From the NCBI RefSeq assembly GCF_023718305.1, contig NZ_QEYO01000018.1, forward strand, positions 1-64,000: a stretch of 64,000 nucleotides of DNA, in the 5' to 3' direction. This DNA is from Gramella sp. AN32 (lineage in GTDB: Bacteria > Bacteroidota > Bacteroidia > Flavobacteriales > Flavobacteriaceae). The position numbers were made by a program, and so were the translations under genes. Shown one piece after another: positions 62,115 through 64,000 of the stretch (position 1 is its first letter; each line of letters starts with the position of its first letter). Below the pieces are notes generated by a model. It saw only the letters and a program-made list of their open reading frames with translations. It made no database searches and was not told where the DNA came from.

Positions 62115-63044
62115 TCATAATTTTGGTTTTAAAATGAGTTTATAGTTGTTTAAGACACTTACTTTTACGTTCCTATTCTGGCGTCGAAGCACTTTAGTTA
62201 CACCGCCCACCTGGGGAACACTTGGGATATTGATATCCTGGATGAGATCATCAAGTACTTTGCTTATAGCTTCTTCCCGAAAACTGTTCTCCACATAAAT
62301 CCCTTCGCTGCCGTCTTGCAGGTCAAAGGCTTTTAACCTGACGGGATGCTGGTCAATATTCTCAATTTCTATAAGCGCACGATTGGGCTGAAAACTGATA
62401 AAACCGAAAATGGGTGTATTCTTAAGAATTACCTTACCGTTGATAGTCGCTGTTTTATTCAATCGCATCCGTAACCGGGAATTGACTTTGACCACCTGGT
62501 CGCCATCGACCACAGCATTTATTACTGCATCTGTATTTGAGCTAATCAAACTTTTATTTTTTGCGGGCACCGAAGCGAAAAACAACTGATGTTCCAGGCC
62601 CAGTTCTTTAGCTGCTACTTTTTGCTCGGCTTTTATTTCAGTGGAATCTATTTTTCGGGTTACGGTCTCAGCCCCCTTTTTAACACCGATATTTTGATAC
62701 GATTTTTCGGAATACTGTATTCTTCCAGCTTTATATATACTATCCACGATACGTTCTTTCTCCTTTTCAGGTAAATCAGGATCGTAGAAGCCTAGGGAAT
62801 CAATCAATTTTTCATCATAGATACTGGGGGCATTGGTTTCCCGGACCTCTTTTAGGTCATTAATGGCATCCAGTTTGGAATCATATTCTTTTTGGCCTTC
62901 TTCAAGATCCGGTACCAAGGTTTGTTCAAGGTTTTCATTTTCGTTTTCATCATCACCCATTACCATAAAGGAATAGGAAATTAGAAATATGAGCACCATA
63001 ACCAATACTGATGCAAACACTATTTTATTTTTTTCAACTTTCAT
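62115..63044 (-). CDS. traM: Conjugative transfer protein TraM
   Basis: About 309 residues from ATG at 63044 (MKVEKNKIVFASVLVMVLIF). A TTG-initiated reading from 63098 would add SLPACRRAG, which is encoded by a palindromic repeat, so it is rejected. One N-terminal membrane segment is followed by a long acidic/charged linker and then a C-terminal domain (VNSRLRMRLNKTATINGKVILKNTPIFGFI), reminiscent of the VirB10-like proteins to which Bacteroidetes TraM is compared. It spans the periplasm in the mating channel. It lies between traK and traN. Confidence 0.9.
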   Translation of the reverse strand: MKVEKNKIVFASVLVMVLIFLISYSFMVMGDDENENENLEQTLVPDLEEGQKEYDSKLDAINDLKEVRETNAPSIYDEKLIDSLGFYDPDLPEKEKERIVDSIYKAGRIQYSEKSYQNIGVKKGAETVTRKIDSTEIKAEQKVAAKELGLEHQLFFASVPAKNKSLISSNTDAVINAVVDGDQVVKVNSRLRMRLNKTATINGKVILKNTPIFGFISFQPNRALIEIENIDQHPVRLKAFDLQDGSEGIYVENSFREEAISKVLDDLIQDINIPSVPQVGGVTKVLRRQNRNVKVSVLNNYKLILKPKL

Positions 63045-63069
63045 AATCGTGGTTTTTAAATGCCGATTA

Positions 63070-63085
63070 CCTGCCCGACGGCAGG
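63070..63085. repeat. CCTGCC/GGCAGG palindrome between traK and traM
   Basis: CCTGCC-CGAC-GGCAGG is a perfect 6-bp inverted repeat in the gap between traK and traM, a third member of the family. It explains the spurious N-terminal extension of traM. Confidence 0.55.
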
Positions 63086-63094
63086 CGGGTAGGC

Positions 63095-63709
63095 TCAATT
63101 TTCATTGTTCAGTTTTTTTAAGGTCTTTTCAAAATAATCGGTAATGAGCAATCCGTGTGGGTTATTGGGAAAATTACGGTTGACAGTAATTAGTTTTCCT
63201 GTGGAAACCAGCTCATAGGTATCGATAATAGAACCACGATTTATTTCAAATATGGTTACGGTCCTAAAGGCATAAGAACCATCTTTTTCCTGGATTTGTG
63301 AATCGATGCTCAAAACTTTCTGTACCAATGAATATTGGAGCAACCGGTTGTAAACACCATCAGCTTTTTTTTGTCGATAAAGGTTATCTACCGAACTATT
63401 ACCCAGCCAAAGCGCTTTCTCTAAATTGCTTTCATAGTTACTCGCATCAATATTATAGAAATAGGAATGGAACAGTTCCAGGTGTGCCAGAGCCTCGACC
63501 CTAAAATTTTCCTTTTGCGCAATGAGCTTTAAGGGGATTACCGAACCATCTGTATTAATAGCAAATGCGTTGTTCATTGCCTGGTTATTGATAGTGAACA
63601 CCATCCAGATCGAAAAAAAGCTTGAGAGCGTGGCACAAATGACCACAGCAAGCACGATAAAACGGTTGATCCTAAGCACGGCATATATGTTTTTATAAGG
63701 TGTTTTCAT
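63095..63709 (-). CDS. traK: Conjugative transfer protein TraK
   Basis: A 204-residue protein with one N-terminal membrane segment (about 15-38) and a periplasmic domain, of the TraK (VirB8-like) family of Bacteroidetes conjugative transposons. It includes ALAHLELFHSYFYNID, LEKALWLG and NPHGLLITDYFEKTLKKL, all typical. The start overlaps the end of traJ by four bases, so they are translationally coupled. Confidence 0.92.
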   Translation of the reverse strand: MKTPYKNIYAVLRINRFIVLAVVICATLSSFFSIWMVFTINNQAMNNAFAINTDGSVIPLKLIAQKENFRVEALAHLELFHSYFYNIDASNYESNLEKALWLGNSSVDNLYRQKKADGVYNRLLQYSLVQKVLSIDSQIQEKDGSYAFRTVTIFEINRGSIIDTYELVSTGKLITVNRNFPNNPHGLLITDYFEKTLKKLNNEN

Positions 63710-64000
63710 TGTGTAAAGAGTCTTAGTGTAAATGAAGTAGCACGCCGGTAAAGTTTGAATTTCAGAAATACAATGAAACCTATGGAGCCTAATTCCACGA
63801 CAGGTGCAAACAAGGTATTTCCCACATCCGTTCCGAAAAGGTTGACCCAGAAATTGGTATTAATTTCGGTATAAATGGCGTTGATAAACACGTTTGCCAA
63901 AAAGAAGGCAGGGACAAGCATATAAACAGCAGCATACAACCTAAAAAAATTATAACCCATTGAACGGAATTTTTCAAACACAGCCAGACTAAGCACTAAA
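63706..64000 (-). CDS. traJ: Conjugative transfer protein TraJ, C-terminal part (cut by window edge)
   Basis: At least 98 codons, open to the right edge; the upstream part of the gene lies outside the window. Two or three hydrophobic segments are visible (AVYMLVPAFFLANVFIN, VVELGSIGFIVFLKF), fitting the polytopic TraJ (VirB6/TrbL-like) inner-membrane protein. Its identity rests mainly on its position directly before traK with a four-base overlap. Confidence 0.75.
   Translation of the reverse strand, partial: LVLSLAVFEKFRSMGYNFFRLYAAVYMLVPAFFLANVFINAIYTEINTNFWVNLFGTDVGNTLFAPVVELGSIGFIVFLKFKLYRRATSFTLRLFTQ

Noticed and set aside
63045..63098. Eighteen-codon N-terminal extension of traM from a TTG codon
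   Set aside because: The extension is encoded by a CCTGCC-type palindrome and places residues in front of the normal short cytosolic tail and membrane segment. ATG at 63044 is the better start.
1..64000. CRISPR arrays, rRNA genes and complete insertion sequences
   Set aside because: No regularly spaced short repeats, no rRNA-like sequence and no transposase gene were seen. The only long near-identical repeats are coding repeats in the giant surface protein.

Overview
The window looks like the chromosome of a Flavobacteriaceae-type Bacteroidota. It has AT-rich DNA, SusC/SusD genes, a type IX secretion sorting domain, TAnnTTTG-like promoter boxes and conjugation genes of the Bacteroidetes CTnDOT class. 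The genus cannot be fixed from sequence reading alone.

Region 1 (about 1-14.6 kb, probable chromosome core). A phosphorelay is wrapped around two copies of an exopolysaccharide-type synthase module. On the minus strand, a soluble hybrid histidine kinase (about 9.0-5.5 kb) is followed by a pseudo-receiver/Hpt protein, a stand-alone receiver, a membrane-anchored HEAT-repeat protein and a family 2 glycosyltransferase. From the same intergenic region, a mirror-image plus-strand operon encodes receiver, HEAT protein and glycosyltransferase again. A YaiO-like outer-membrane protein, a LytTR regulator, a STAS-like protein and an aldo/keto reductase lie nearby. The inferred job is phosphorelay-controlled synthesis of a surface polysaccharide.

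Region 2 (14.55-25.7 kb). A tRNA-Pro(GGG) gene is followed by a CTnDOT-like tyrosine recombinase, which is the usual left edge of an integrated element. Then come a broken ORF6N gene, a 2753-residue T9SS-exported repeat protein and the decayed catalytic half of a second recombinase.

Region 3 (25.8-47.8 kb) is a carbohydrate utilisation locus. It encodes a GH92 mannosidase-like enzyme, SusC/SusD, two lipoproteins, a sugar porter, a ROK kinase, a fused mannose-6-phosphate isomerase, an SGNH esterase and a GntR/UTRA regulator. A sugar-acid branch follows: mannonate dehydratase, lactonase, two SDRs, a broken FAH hydrolase and an aldose-epimerase-like protein. One reading is that mannose can enter both a phosphorylating route (ROK + PMI) and an oxidative route (SDR + lactonase + UxuA). 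The last hydrolase of a five-step oxidative scheme has decayed.

Region 4 (48.5-64 kb) is conjugative-element backbone and cargo. It holds SSB, RadC, a BfmA-like mobilization protein, a relaxase, a coupling protein, an SOS-like mutagenesis cassette (S24 repressor, Y-family polymerase, DnaE-type polymerase, SRAP), an AbiE toxin-antitoxin pair and the minus-strand traJ-K-M-N genes running in from the right edge. The simplest interpretation is that tRNA-Pro to beyond base 64000 is one composite integrative conjugative element carrying the glycan locus. The right attachment site is not in the window, so this is not proven.
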